DNA of 64,000 bases from Pollenia angustigena. Its lineage: Eukaryota > Arthropoda > Insecta > Diptera > Polleniidae. The notes under the pieces are model-generated. The model ran no database searches, was not told where the DNA came from, and saw only the letters and a program-made list of their open reading frames with translations. Below, in pieces: positions 33,935 through 44,929 of this stretch. The DNA lies in contig OV884057.1 of assembly GCA_930367215.1 (NCBI GenBank), forward strand, positions 107,037,284 to 107,101,283, read 5' to 3'. Every line of letters starts with the position of its first letter. The first letter of the stretch is position 1. The translations under genes were made by a program, and so were the position numbers.

Positions 33935-34234
33935 TATATTTTATTTATTTAATATAAGTAATATACAAAAGCCTATCAAGGCCAATAAAAATATATTACA
34001 AAAGCAAAATCCTGAATGTTATTAATGGAAACAATAAATAATCAAAAATTTATTTATTCAAGTATATACACCTAATTATAAAAATACAAATAACTCCCCA
34101 GCCAAAGATTGAAAGAAATTTTTAAAAAATACTAATTTATCAATTAACAGGTCCCAAAGTAGTATCCCAGATGAAAAAAATAGGTAAGTCAAGTAGATAT
34201 ACCATTACAGAACATATTGAAAAGAAAAATAAAA

Positions 34235-34490
34235 ATAGGTAAATTATGGACCAATCTTCACGAAATTTCACATTGTCATTTCTAGTCCTATGAAACTGTG
34301 ACGGACCAGCATTATAGCATTATTAATTATGGTTTTAGGCGTACAAAACTGTTTTCCGGGAATAGGTTTTATATGGAACCTAGGGTAAATTATGGAAATC
34401 ACGAAATTTCACAGTGTCATTTCTAGTCCTATAAAACTGTTACGTGCCAAATTTTGTTGATAGCATTACTACTGTTTTTCAGGAGTAGGG
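34235..34490 (+). repeat. LINE-type monomers upstream of the mdg3-like element
   Basis: Two units with GGACCAATCTTCACGAAATT, TTTCTAGTCCTAT and GGTTTTAGGCGTAC, like those at 1-600. They end just where Gypsy gag sequence starts. Confidence 0.6.
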
Positions 34491-34494
34491 TTCA

Positions 34495-34918
34495 AAAGCA
34501 AGGTGAACGTCGTCAAGGAAAAATTGAGCAGGCAGAAAAATTAAGCAGTGAGGAAAAATTAAGCAGGTTTAGATGTTATAACTGCAATTCGGTTGGTCAC
34601 TTCGCTGCAGATTGCAAAAAGCCAAGGCGACAAGTTGGATCGTGCTATGGGTGTGGCAGTGTGGAGCACCGAGTTGCTAATTGTCCTGAAAGGAAACCGG
34701 CAGTGCAGCTTGTTGAAGATGACGAATTTGTAAGGTATTATAAGTTTTCTCAAGATAATAATTTTAGTCATACTTTTCCTTTAGAATGCCTAGTCGATTC
34801 GGGTAGTGTGGTCAGTTTTGTGGGGATGTCTCGAATTTTGAAGTGTATTAATTTTAGTAAACTTCCATATTTTTTTTGGAATAAATGGATCGAAATTGGA
34901 TATTTATGGGAAATTTAA
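34495..34918 (+). pseudogene. Gypsy gag C-terminus and protease start (mdg3/micropia-like)
   Basis: Two CCHC knuckles lie close together: 'CYNCNSVGHFAADC' and 'CYGCGSVEHRVANC'. They are followed by 'ECLVDSGSVVSFV', the aspartic protease active site with an intact DSG. A frame change near 34880 shifts to the pol frame. Capsid and 5' LTR are missing: the element starts abruptly after repeat monomers. Confidence 0.75.
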
Positions 34919-37740
34919 ATGTTTTGTGAATATAGGTAACAAGATTGTTGAGTTGGAAATGCTAGTCGTTTCTGATAGGACCACGTCGCGTGAGTGTGTG
35001 TTGGGAAGAGATTTTTTGGGGAAAGCTGGTTTTAAGTTGGTGTCTCGTGATGAGGGTTGGAACCTGGGGTACGATGGCGATTTTGAGAATGCTATTTTGT
35101 CTATTGATATCGGGGAGGGTGATAATTTTGATTTTGTTGTAGGAGATAGTATTTCTGATGATGATATTTGTCGACTAAGGTGCATGCATAATGAATATTA
35201 TTTGCGGCCTGAACGTCCGTCCAAACCTAAGGTGTATAATGAGATAAAGTTGAGATTGAACAATGATGAATCTTTTAGTTATCGACCTAGAAGATTGTCG
35301 TACGCGGAGAGAATTGAATTACAGAAACTTTTAGATGAGTATCTGGAAAAGAGATACATAAGACCGAGTGAGTCGGAGTATGGTTCACCTACCGTTTTGG
35401 TAAGGAAGAAAACGGGGGATTTAAGATTGTGTATAGACTACAGAACTCTGAACAAGGTTACTCCCAAGGATAATTATCCGATTCCTCTTATTGATGATTT
35501 ATTAGATAGGCTTTCAGGGCGAAGATTTTTTACAAAACTGGATTTGAAAAATGTATTTTTTCATGTGTTTGTTCATCCCGATTCGGTTAAGTATACTTCA
35601 TTTGTGACGCCCCTTGGACAATTTGAGTTTTTGAGAATGCCATTTGGTTTGAAGAATGCGCCATCGGTTTTTCAAAGGTTTGTGAGTAAGATTATCTCTG
35701 ATATGGATAGGGACGATAAGCTTATAATATATCTGGACGATATTATGATAGCGACGGTTGGTAGGGAGGAACATTTTGAAATTTTAAGGGAGGTTTTTAC
35801 TCGTTTGGTCGACAACAATTTAGAGTTAAGGAACAATGTGTGAATTTTTTCAGACTTCGGTAAAGTATTTGGGATTTACGATAGATGGGGATGGTATAAG
35901 AGCCGATGATAAAGGATTGTGGGCTATAAGGGACTTTCCGGTGCCGGATAAGTGCCATTCTTTGCAGGGGTTTTTGGGATTGTGCTCCTATTTTAGGAGA
36001 TTTGTTAAGGATTTTTCAACGATGGCCAAGCCTTTGTACGACCTAATAAGAAAGGATAGAAAATTTGTATTTGGGAAGGATGAGCTTGAATCTTTTGAAT
36101 TACTCTTGACAAAACTTATGAAGTCACCGGTGCTGGCACTATATGACCCGAAGGATGAGACCGAACTCCATTGTGATGCAAGTTCTATTGGTTTTGGGGC
36201 TGTTTTGTTACAGAGGAAGGGCGACGGCAAGTTACATCCGATTTTTTATTTTTCGAAGAGGACTACGGATACCGACTCGAAATATCATAGCTTCGAACTT
36301 GAAACGTTGGCCATAGTTTACGCACTGAGACGTTTTCGAATATACCTACAGGGTAGGAAATTAAAGATTGTCACGGATTGTAATTCTTTGACAATGACGT
36401 TAAACAAAAGGAAACTTAACCCAAGGATTGCAAGGAGGGCCTTGGAACTCCAGAACTTTGAATACGAGCTGGAACATCGGTCAGGCAATAGAATGAAACA
36501 TGTAGACGCGCTTAGCAGGTGTACTAACATACTGGTGATTGAATAAAATGCGCTTGAGAAAAACTTGATTATATGTCAAAATAGGGATCAGGAATTGAAG
36601 GGTTTAAAGGACAGACTTCAGAAGTCCGAACACAGTCTTTATGAGATGCGTAATGGGGTTTTATACAGAAAAAATAACGATCGAAATGTATTGTTCTTTG
36701 TTCCAAAGAAAATGGAGGAACATGTTTTATATAAATATCGCGATGAAATGGGACACGTTGGGACAGATAAAATGACTGACCTTATTCTTAAGAGTTATTG
36801 GTTTCCGAGAGTAAGGACGAAGGCTGCCGATCATATTAATAATTGCTTGAGCTGTATTGTGTATTCTGCTAAGCACGGTAGGGAAGAAGCATTCTTACAT
36901 AGCATTTCGAAACCGAATGAACCGTTTTGATACTATTCACATCGATCATTTTGGCCCTGTGGACAACGGTAGGAAATTGAAGCACATACTAGTGATAGTC
37001 GATGCTTGTACCAAATTTGTTAGACTTTATCCTGCAAGGACAACTGTCGGCGTTAAGGGATTAGTTCAGATCTTACAGCCGACCTAGGTGTATTATAAGT
37101 GTTCGTGGGGCGTGTTTTACTTCTAGGGATTTTGCGAAATTTTTGAATGAGGGTAATATCAAACACATTTTAGTAGCTACTGGTTCTCCTCAGGCGAATG
37201 GACAGGTGGAGAGGGTCAATTGGCCCTATGCTGGCAAAGCTAGTGGATCCGGAAAGGGTATTTATTGGGATACAGTACTTGAGCGTGTCAAGTACACACT
37301 TAATAACACCATTCATAAATCGGTTAATCAACACCCTAGCGTAATGTTGTTTGGGGTAAGGCAACGTGGGAAAGTTTCCGACTTGTGAGGTGAGTGTCTC
37401 GTTGAAGTGGATGGAAAGGGAAGGCAGGATCTTAATGTGATAAGATTGAGGGCAGCTGAAAGACAGAAAAAGTTACAGGACTATAATAAGGGGTATATTG
37501 ATAAACGGAGGAAGGCTTCGATACGGTATAAAGATGGTGATTACGTAATGGTGAGGAACTTCGACTCAACGGCTGGTGTATCGCGTAAATTAATTCCAAA
37601 ATATAAAGGTCCTTACAAAATATCGAAAGTATTGAGGAATGATCGTTACCTACTTGAGGACGTGGACGGATTCCAATAGTCACTCACACCTTATAAAGGT
37701 GTTTGGGCCGTTTCCAATATACGCCCATGGTTTGGTGGAC
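34896..37740 (+). pseudogene. Gypsy pol: protease tail, RT, RNase H, integrase (mdg3/micropia-like)
   Basis: In order: protease tail ('VLGRDFLGKAGF'), RT with 'KTGDLRLCIDYRTLNKVTP', 'FFTKLDLKNVFFHV' and the catalytic box 'IIYLDDIMIA' (about 35730). A frameshift near 35835 is followed by 'VKYLGFTIDGDGI'. RNase H has 'ELHCDASSIGFGAVL', 'ELETLAIVYAL' and 'HVDALSR'. After a stop at about 36544 come the integrase HHCC region ('GHVGTDKM', 'CLSC') and the core with 'HIDHFGPV' and 'GQVERVN'. The second catalytic Asp is replaced: the conserved 'SDRG' position reads S-V-R-G (about 37098). A chromo-like tail region ends near 37679. At least three frame breaks. A 3' LTR probably follows but cannot be paired. 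Confidence 0.8.
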
Positions 37741-38096
37741 GTTTAGGGTCAAGTGAATAACATGATCTCGGGGGATCTCATGGTCAAGATGGCCGAGTTA
37801 TAGGAGTGATTGGGAATTATGTTGGGATGGTTATCGTCAGTGTAGTTGATGTCTTTTGGCTTGCATGTTTTGTGATACATGCAAGTTGTTTTCGCGAGTG
37901 TAGTTCATGTTTCTTCTTGTTAAAAAATATTTTCTCTATTCCTTCATTACATTAATGCATGTCCATATATGTTTTCTGTGAATTATAACTGTTAACTATT
38001 TTTTGTCAAATTATTAATACTTAGTATATGTTTTTTTCTTTGTCTTTTACATATGTTAATATTAAGTACGTACCCAATAATAAATGGAGCTTCCAA
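37741..38096. other. Probable 3' non-coding part or LTR of the mdg3-like element
   Basis: Follows the integrase; contains TTGGGATGGTTATCGTC and an imperfect repeat of TTGCATGT around 37860-37890. No second copy exists in the window to prove it is an LTR. Confidence 0.3.
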
Positions 38097-38320
38097 CGAA
38101 GCAGGTTTGTAAGGGAGAAACATAAAAGTTCCGCTTACCGTTGCGCTTACGGAAGACATGAATTTTATATGGCGACTTCCCACTTTGAAGCAATACATTT
38201 TTGACACATAAAGCGCATTATTCAGCGCACATAAAAATTGTTGGATGTAACGATCAGCTTTACACACTGAATGTTTTGATACAGTTATTTTTTAGTATTC
38301 TCCCTTACAAACCTTCTTCG
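38097..38320. mobile_element. Foldback MITE
   Basis: Arms CGAAGCAGGTTTGTAAGGGA and complement of TCCCTTACAAACCTTCTTCG at the two ends, about 224 bp apart. No duplication resolved. Confidence 0.55.
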
Positions 38321-38574
38321 TAGTAAGGGAATGCCGTAGCACTTGAAATGTTATTTTTTTTTTAATAAAAGTTGTTGAGAGTTCTTTCACTTACTTTACT
38401 GTAACTTCTGTATGTCTTATTGTGCGCTTATTTTTTAAATGTACCTTTAGTGCTTCGCAAAATGATACAATTTTTATTGGGTAGTATAAGTCCTAGTTGC
38501 TTAGTTTTTAATTGTAACGAACTGATCATTAATAAAGTGACTTCGAAACAGAACACAAGTATTAATTTAGTTAA

Positions 38575-38935
38575 CGCTTACAAATTATGGACCGATCTTC
38601 TCGAAATTTTCAGTGTGATTTCCAGTTGAATAAAACGAATTTTTGCAAAATCTTATATCATTCCGTGCATTGTTCCACCATTTATGTTAGTTTTTGTAAC
38701 AAAATTAATAATTTTTTAGGTTTTCAGATTTTGATTAATATCTCTGATCCTACTGAACCGATTTGGCTGGATTTCAATCCCAAACTGCTTAGGATAACTA
38801 CAAGCAATTTGACACAAAGTTTGTTCATTTATTTTGAGTTTTTCGAAAGTGAGCGAGTTTTTAACAGACGGACAGACATACGGACATGGCTAAATCCACT
38901 TAGATTTACTCAAGGAGGTCTGAGATGAATAATAA
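38575..38935. repeat. Dispersed non-coding repeat
   Basis: Begins with a partial LINE-type monomer (GGACCGATCTTCTCGAAAT). It continues into a block with CTACTGAACCGATTTGGCTG and the phased ACAGACGGACAGACATACGG. Similar repeats are widespread in fly introns (memory). Confidence 0.45.
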
Positions 38936-39097
38936 CAAAGTTTCACACGGAATGACAAACTTTTGGCGTTTTCATCTTTTATGTACTTTTCTGAAAAACA
39001 TGTGTTATTTTAAAAGTGTAAAGCGTTCTTTTCTGATGATGTTCCCTTTAAAACTAAATAAATGCTACATGTTCAACACTCATTTTAATTAAAGGGC

Positions 39098-39252
39098 TGT
39101 AATAACTGAGACGCTTTATCTTTGCTAATTCAAATGCGACTGATTTATTTATTTCATTTTTCGTTTTACATAGTTAACATTTACTCATACAAACATATTA
39201 TATATATATACACTGTATGTGTGTTGTAATACCTATGCGTAAGTATATGACA
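39098..39252 (-). repeat. 3' LTR of the Mag-like element
   Basis: Same sequence as 43072-43226 with five substitutions, such as AATTCAAATGCG against AATTTAAATACG. Confidence 0.85.
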
Positions 39253-39705
39253 CTTCTCTCCCTCCTAAATTGTGTGATAGCTATAAACATTAATATTACA
39301 TTTATTCAATTACAAATTCCAAAAAAGTTATATTTAAAATTCCATTTCAATCAAGATACTTTCAAAATACTTTATACTAATAATGCTCTATAATATATAA
39401 CACTAGGAAATACTCTTCAATCTAACAATTTCAAAGGTGTTCTTCGCGTTCTGTTCGACCGGCGCAAATTGGCCTTCCCTGTCGCAGCTGGAGCATTTGT
39501 CACTATGGGATTATTATTATTCGCTTGAGGTAAATCCATAGGTTCCTTAGGCTCATCTTCAGTTGACTCGTCTTCGATTGGCTCTAACGTTTCTGTTCTA
39601 CTAACCGCTATGAATTGTCTTCTTACAAGTGATGAATCGTTGTTTTGATGGTGACATGTTGCGTTGTGTAAAGGACACTTTTGAACTCTTACCGGGTTTT
39701 CAGAA

Positions 39706-42282
39706 TTATTGCTTATTTCTTCTTGCTGCTAATAATTTGTTCTTGATAGTTTGCACGTAACGTTCGGCTTGACCAATTGTGGCAGGATGGTATGGTGCAC
39801 CCTGCTTATGCAATATACCATTTGCTTTTAGAAAATTGTTGAACTCTGTTGAATCAAATTGTCGACCATGGTCAATAACAAACACTTGAGGGATACCAAA
39901 CGTTGCAACTATTTCTCTGCACTTCTGGATCGTTGTATCTGTTGTCATATTTGAGACGATATGAACCTCTGGCCACTTAGTATAGGCGTCGACCAAAACA
40001 AATAAATACTTGCCCATAATTGGTCCGGCGTAGTCGGCATGAACCCGTTCAAAAGGTTTCCTTGGCATTCCCATTCCGCGTACCGGCATGACTTTATTTG
40101 GATCTGTTCGCGCTGGTTTGCTACTAAATCTTCAATGTCTTTGTGCAGATTATTCCACCACACGTACGCCCTTGCAAGACTTTTCATTCTTGAAACGCCG
40201 AAATGTGCAGTATGCAGTTCGTCCAACACTCTTTCGCGCAACGTTCTGGGAATATAACCACGCATTCCTCTTAACAAACAACCATCATGTAAGTTGAACT
40301 CGTTTTGTGCTATATACCAGAACAATGTTTACTATCGCATTGCCGACCATACTTTAAACATTCTATAAGCAGTTTAATTTCGCCATCGGATTTAGTTTCT
40401 ATTTTTAGCTCACCTGCTGTTACTGGTAAGTTGTTTATAGTTTCCTTTTCTATAGCGTAAACCTCCTCAATAAAATTGTACGTTTCCTCATTTGGTAACC
40501 GTGACATGGCATCCGCGTTTGCGTTTTTCATTGATTTTTTCCATTTAATTTCAAAGTCGAACTGTTCAAGAAATAGGGTGTAGTGCTGCATACGTGTAGA
40601 TGATAGACTCGATAATGCCTTGTTCGGAGAAAATATTTGGGATATGGCTCTATTGTCTGTAATGAGAATAAACTTTCTTCCGTATAAGTATTGATGGAAC
40701 TTACGTATACCAAAAATAATAGCATATGCCTCTTTATCTATTTGAGAGTAGCGTTGCTGGGGTTTATTTAGTGTTCTTCCGAACCGTCATCAAAAATGTG
40801 ACTCAAGACATCTCCCACTCCTATAGGGCTTGCATCAACTGCTAAAACTACTGGGCGTTTAGGATCATAATGAACGAGGATTGTGTCTGACTGCATTTGG
40901 TGCTTTATTTCTTTAAACGCATCTGCACACTGTTGATCAAATACAAATGGTACTTTATTTTGCAGCAACCGATTTAAAGGAAAAACGATATCGCTTAAGT
41001 TTTTTACGAATCGCCCATAATAATTTACGAGCCCCAAAAATGCTCGAACCTCGTCCTTACTGGCAAGTATCTTCATTCCTTGTATCACCTCGATTTTGCT
41101 TTGCATGCGTTGAATGCCATGTTTATTTATTATATACCCACAGTAGGTAATACACTCATTCATAAATTCCGATTTCTGTAAATTGACTCTCATATTATGA
41201 TTGTTAAGTTGTTTCAATACTTCATCTATTATATGCATGTGGCTTTCATCATCTGTTGCGGTAATTTTGATGTCATCCAAAAAGACTGAAACCCCCGGAA
41301 TATGGCCTAATATTTGTTCCATTAGCCGTTGCCACTTAGCTGGTGCGCTGGCCACACCAAACATTAAACGTGTAGGTTGATATAACCCTTTATGTGTGCT
41401 TAGGGTTAGCAAATGTCTATCCTCTGGGTGTACCTCTAGTTGTAAATAGGCTTTTGACAGGTCGATATTAGAAAATTTTTCGCCTCCAGCCATCTTGCTA
41501 AACAACTCATCAATAGTTGGCAATGGGTGTTCGTCGACTAACAGCACGGGGTTTAAGGTTACTTTATAATCGCCGCATATGCGAACATCACCATCCTTCT
41601 TCGGTACAACTTCTATCGGTGTCGCCCACTCGCTGGTCTCTACCTTTACCAATAGGCCCTCTTCAACTTGTTTTTCAATATGCTTCTCTACGGCTTCCAT
41701 CAGTGGAAATGGTACTCTTCTGGCTTTTACAAATTTCGCTGTTGAACCTTGCTTAACATAGATTCGCGTTTGCAAACCTTTGATTTTTCCGGCTGAGGGG
41801 GAAAATACCATAGGGTATTTTGTTTTCAGAACGTCAACACTAAATGACTCTATATTATTTACGAACGGTTTCTGATTACTTTTGTTAAAGAGTGAGCACC
41901 AATCAATTTTTATTTGATTTAACCAGTCTCTACCACAGAGTGGCCTACGGTTCGACTTAAGTATATATAATTTCATTTGATCTCTTTTGATTTCGATTTC
42001 TACCTTGACATTAATGTAACCTAAACATTTAATAGGCGTTCCACAATAACTCATTAAATCGATTCCGGATGAATGGAGTTTGGAATAAGGCGCGATTCTC
42101 TTTGCATCATCTACGTTTATAATTGATACTGGCGAGCCCGTGTCAATTTCGAATTCCACCCACTTATAATTTATTAAAAATGTATTTAACATCTTTGCAT
42201 TGATGGTATGAATTTCATCACGTTCTTCTATTTTGAAAAGGTCTTCAACCGTATTATTTACTCCTACTTCTATTTGATGCAC
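39706..42282 (-). pseudogene. Mag-like Gypsy pol, frameshifted
   Basis: From 42282: protease with 'FEIDTGSPVSIIN', RT with 'KKDGDVRICGDYKVTLNP', 'FSNIDLSKAYLQLEV' and the catalytic box 'VFLDDIKIT'. RNase H starts 'VVLAVDASPIGVGDVL' and is cut by a frame change at about 40790. Its end, 'NANADAMSRLP', is in the frame at 40591-40310. The integrase N-terminal zinc region ('HTAHFGVSRMKSLARAYVWW') follows in the next frame. The core carries all three acidic residues: 'HADYAGP', 'FVIDHGRQF' and 'GQAERYVQT'. This domain order and the RT signature fit the Mag/K02A2.6-like lineage. Four frames are used, so it is not active as it stands. Confidence 0.85.
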
Positions 42283-42299
42283 TTGTTTTTTTTTTTAAA

Positions 42300-42968
42300 T
42301 CACATTTTGCGAAGGTGACCTTTCTTCTTACAAATATGACAAGTAACATCTTTATATTTGCAATGATCTGCTAAATGTGTGGTATTGCCACATCTAAAAC
42401 ATTTTTTTGCACTTTTGTTAACGTTTGTCACACTCGGTTTCTTTGACTTTGTATCTTCCTTATTTTTCTCGAACAATTTATTTACCGTCATTCTATCTAC
42501 CGTTTTCTGATGTAGCTCTTCCCCTCCTTTTTCAGCTAATTCGTACGCCGTCGCCATACTTATCGATTCTTCTACTTTTAACGATTTTCGTTCTAATGCT
42601 ACCTCCAAATGAGCACCAATTACACCCCACGGCCAATCACCTCAATGACACTGCAAACTCCACACATGTTTCATCAGCTTTTTACTTCCTCAAATTGAAC
42701 CTAAAATTCTCTAGCAACTCGTTAGGCTTAGGATCATAGTGCTCTTCCAATACTTCACAAATTTCGTTGTACTGCATTTCTTCCGATATTTTCGGAAGTA
42801 CTTTATCGCACAGACCATTATATGTCGGTGTTCCAATGAAATGAAGCAACAGAGTTGATTAAAGCGTTTTACCCAGCGAGTCCATGTTGTTTTTGATGGT
42901 TCAAATGGGTCAAAACTAAAAAAGGATACCATCTCCTTAATCTGGGTTGTAATTTCCTGATTTGGCAT
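42300..42968 (-). pseudogene. Mag-like gag
   Basis: Starts 'MPNQEITTQIKEM' at 42968, with the N-terminal 'FDPFEPSKTTWTRWVKRFNQ' typical of Mag-type capsids. After a frame break (about 42710-42610) it ends with two knuckles, 'CFRCGNTTHLADHC' and a second cut at 'CHICKKKGHLRKM'. It abuts pol. Confidence 0.75.
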
Positions 42969-43071
42969 TTTTTATTTTATTGGTGTCTCTTGTATTGTAA
43001 AAAGAATACACGGCGCAACAACATAAATGCAAAAATTACACACGTGAATTTAAACTTCTCGTCGCCAAAAC

Positions 43072-43226
43072 TGTAATAACTGAGACGCTTTATCTTTGCT
43101 AATTTAAATACGACTGATTTATTTATTTCATTTTTCGTTTTACATAGTTAACATTTACTCATACAAACATATAATATATATATACACTGTATGTGTGTTG
43201 TAATACCTATGCGATAGTATATGACA
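43072..43226 (-). repeat. 5' LTR of the Mag-like element
   Basis: 155 bp, TG...CA ends; next to the candidate primer-binding site at about 43055-43068. Confidence 0.85.
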
Positions 43227-43390
43227 AGTGCAGAACTAGATCAAGGCGAATTCAGTACAAGGTGGTGGCAAGTTTCGAGCCGTAAACACTAACAATGCAA
43301 TACAAAAAACATCTGTTGTTTCTGTTGGCTTTGGATTTTTGTAGTATTGCCACCACCTGAAATTGAATTTACCTTGCGCTCATTGTACTT
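43226..43390. mobile_element. MITE next to the Mag LTR
   Basis: Facing arms AAGTGCAGAACTAGATCAAG / complement AAGTACAATGAGCGCAAGG, both running into GGTGGTGGCAA. Related GCTGCCAC-type sequences occur near 24530-24700 and 29185-29400. Confidence 0.55.
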
Positions 43391-44164
43391 TATTGTTTAA
43401 TGCCGGAATTTGTGTTCTTTTGCAAACGTAAAATATGAAACACTTCTTAAAAATTAGGGGTAGGGTTGCCATACATACTGTTTTAGGCAGTACATGTACT
43501 GATTTTTTGCAATTGTACTGTTTTATGCACAACTCCTAAAACAGTACGCAAATGTACTGTTTTTTGTACTGTTTTTTTTTTTGCTCAGTCTATATTTAAC
43601 AGAACTGGCTTACAAAAAATGATATTGTGTTAAAAAAAAAGTTCTAAAATAATAAGAATTTTTATGCTGTGGTCATTGTTTTCTCATAAATACACAGTAG
43701 AAATCTAAATTATAATGGGTGGCTCGTAGCAGTGGTATATTTTCCTGTTGTTATGATTTTATGGCTACCTCTTCCAATAGCCTTTCCCTTTCCACACCTG
43801 AGAAAGACAAAAATAAAATCTAAATTTTTTTAAGTACTAAAAAATACTTATTCCAAAACAGTTATCGTTAATTTTTAGAACTTTTTTAATTTTCGGGCAT
43901 GTTCTGGAAATCGAAATCACGTAAAATTGAAAACAAACAAATTTGGAAAATTATCCGTGTTCAAAATTTATAAAAATACCTAATACCTTTGAGGACCACT
44001 TTTCTTTACCTAAACTACTGAAATAAGAAAAAGATAAGTAAATTTTTACAAAAATTTTATTGAAAATATTCATCGTTTTCAATTGCACTTGATTTTAAAT
44101 ATTTTCAGATTTTGTGAAATAAAAATAAACCAAACTATTTTTTTTGGATTTTATAGATTAATGG

Positions 44165-44266
44165 CCAATTTCACCAAGTTCAGGTTTAATTAACTTTCAT
44201 TATAAAAGTCAAAAAACCTATTGTTTTAGTAATAGTTAATTATAGCTGAACTTGGTAAAATTAGCC
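44165..44266. mobile_element. Small palindromic repeat, copy 1
   Basis: Arms CCAATTTCACCAAGTTCAG / CTGAACTTGGTAAAATT, about 100 bp. Confidence 0.6.
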
Positions 44267-44663
44267 GTAAATAATTTAAAAATTAATTAAAATTGGAAAA
44301 TTAATTTAGGAAACAAACATTTTCTCAAATTCTATATGATTTGTGCAACTATGTGTGTAGTGAAAATTGCTTTAAATACGATTATCTTTAAAGAAAATCG
44401 TACTTACAAAATCAATGAGTTGATTGTTTTGAGCTAAGTAAGGCTTTTCTCCTTTCTTATATGGCTTACAGCAATGTTATGGTTTTCCTGGCCAAATGCT
44501 TCGTTGGTGGTGTTTGCTTTTTAAACGCAAATGGAGTAATTTCATATGTATATTTATGAAATGCCATAAACTGGAAATAATACCTTTGACGTTACACATT
44601 TTAAGTGTATTTCTTTCTTTATATAATTGTTGTTGCATATTCAATCAAAAGTTTAAAATATTT

Positions 44664-44767
44664 ACCCCAATTTCACCAAGTTCAGTTAAAACTAACTATT
44701 ACTTTACAATATGTTTTGACAGCTTGAACTGATAGTTTATTATAGCTGAACTTGGTGAAATTGGGGG
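44664..44767. mobile_element. Small palindromic repeat, copy 2
   Basis: Arms CCCCAATTTCACCAAGTTCA / complement (GAACTTGGTGAAATTGGGGG). Same family as 44165-44266, 400 bp away in the same hAT element. Confidence 0.6.
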
Positions 44768-44929
44768 TTAAAACAAATGGTAATGTTGTAGTCAAAAAAA
44801 ATGTACTGTTTTTTTCTTGATTGTACTGTTTTTATGTATTCAATGTACTGTTTTTCCGAATTTAAAATCTGGCTACCCTAATTAGGGGAGAATTTAAAAA
44901 TGTTGCCAATTCACCTGCAACACTTTTTT

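Larger units (their letters stand above)
39098..43226 (-). mobile_element. Mag-like Gypsy LTR retrotransposon with both LTRs
   Basis: Two 155-bp LTRs (39098-39252 and 43072-43226) with TG...CA ends flank gag and pol on the minus strand. I count five differences between them (about 3%). A purine tract (AGGAGGGAGAGAAG, complement of 39253-39266) sits next to the 3' LTR as the polypurine tract. A candidate primer-binding site containing TGGCGACGAGAAG lies next to the 5' LTR. No matching target duplication was seen; a MITE abuts the 5' LTR side. Confidence 0.85.
43461..44880. mobile_element. hAT-type element (TAGGGTTGCCA / TAGGGTAGCCA)
   Basis: Ends TAGGGTTGCCA and complement TAGGGTAGCCA, flanked by the 8-bp direct repeat ATTAGGGG (43453-43460, 44881-44888). 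TGTACTGTTTT motifs are repeated four to six times at each end. Two small palindromic repeats are nested inside. No transposase. Confidence 0.85.

Noticed and set aside
38420..38928. Frames after the mdg3-like element as a possible envelope gene
   Set aside because: The sequence is a dispersed non-coding repeat with LINE-type monomers; no signal peptide, furin site or fusion motif is visible.
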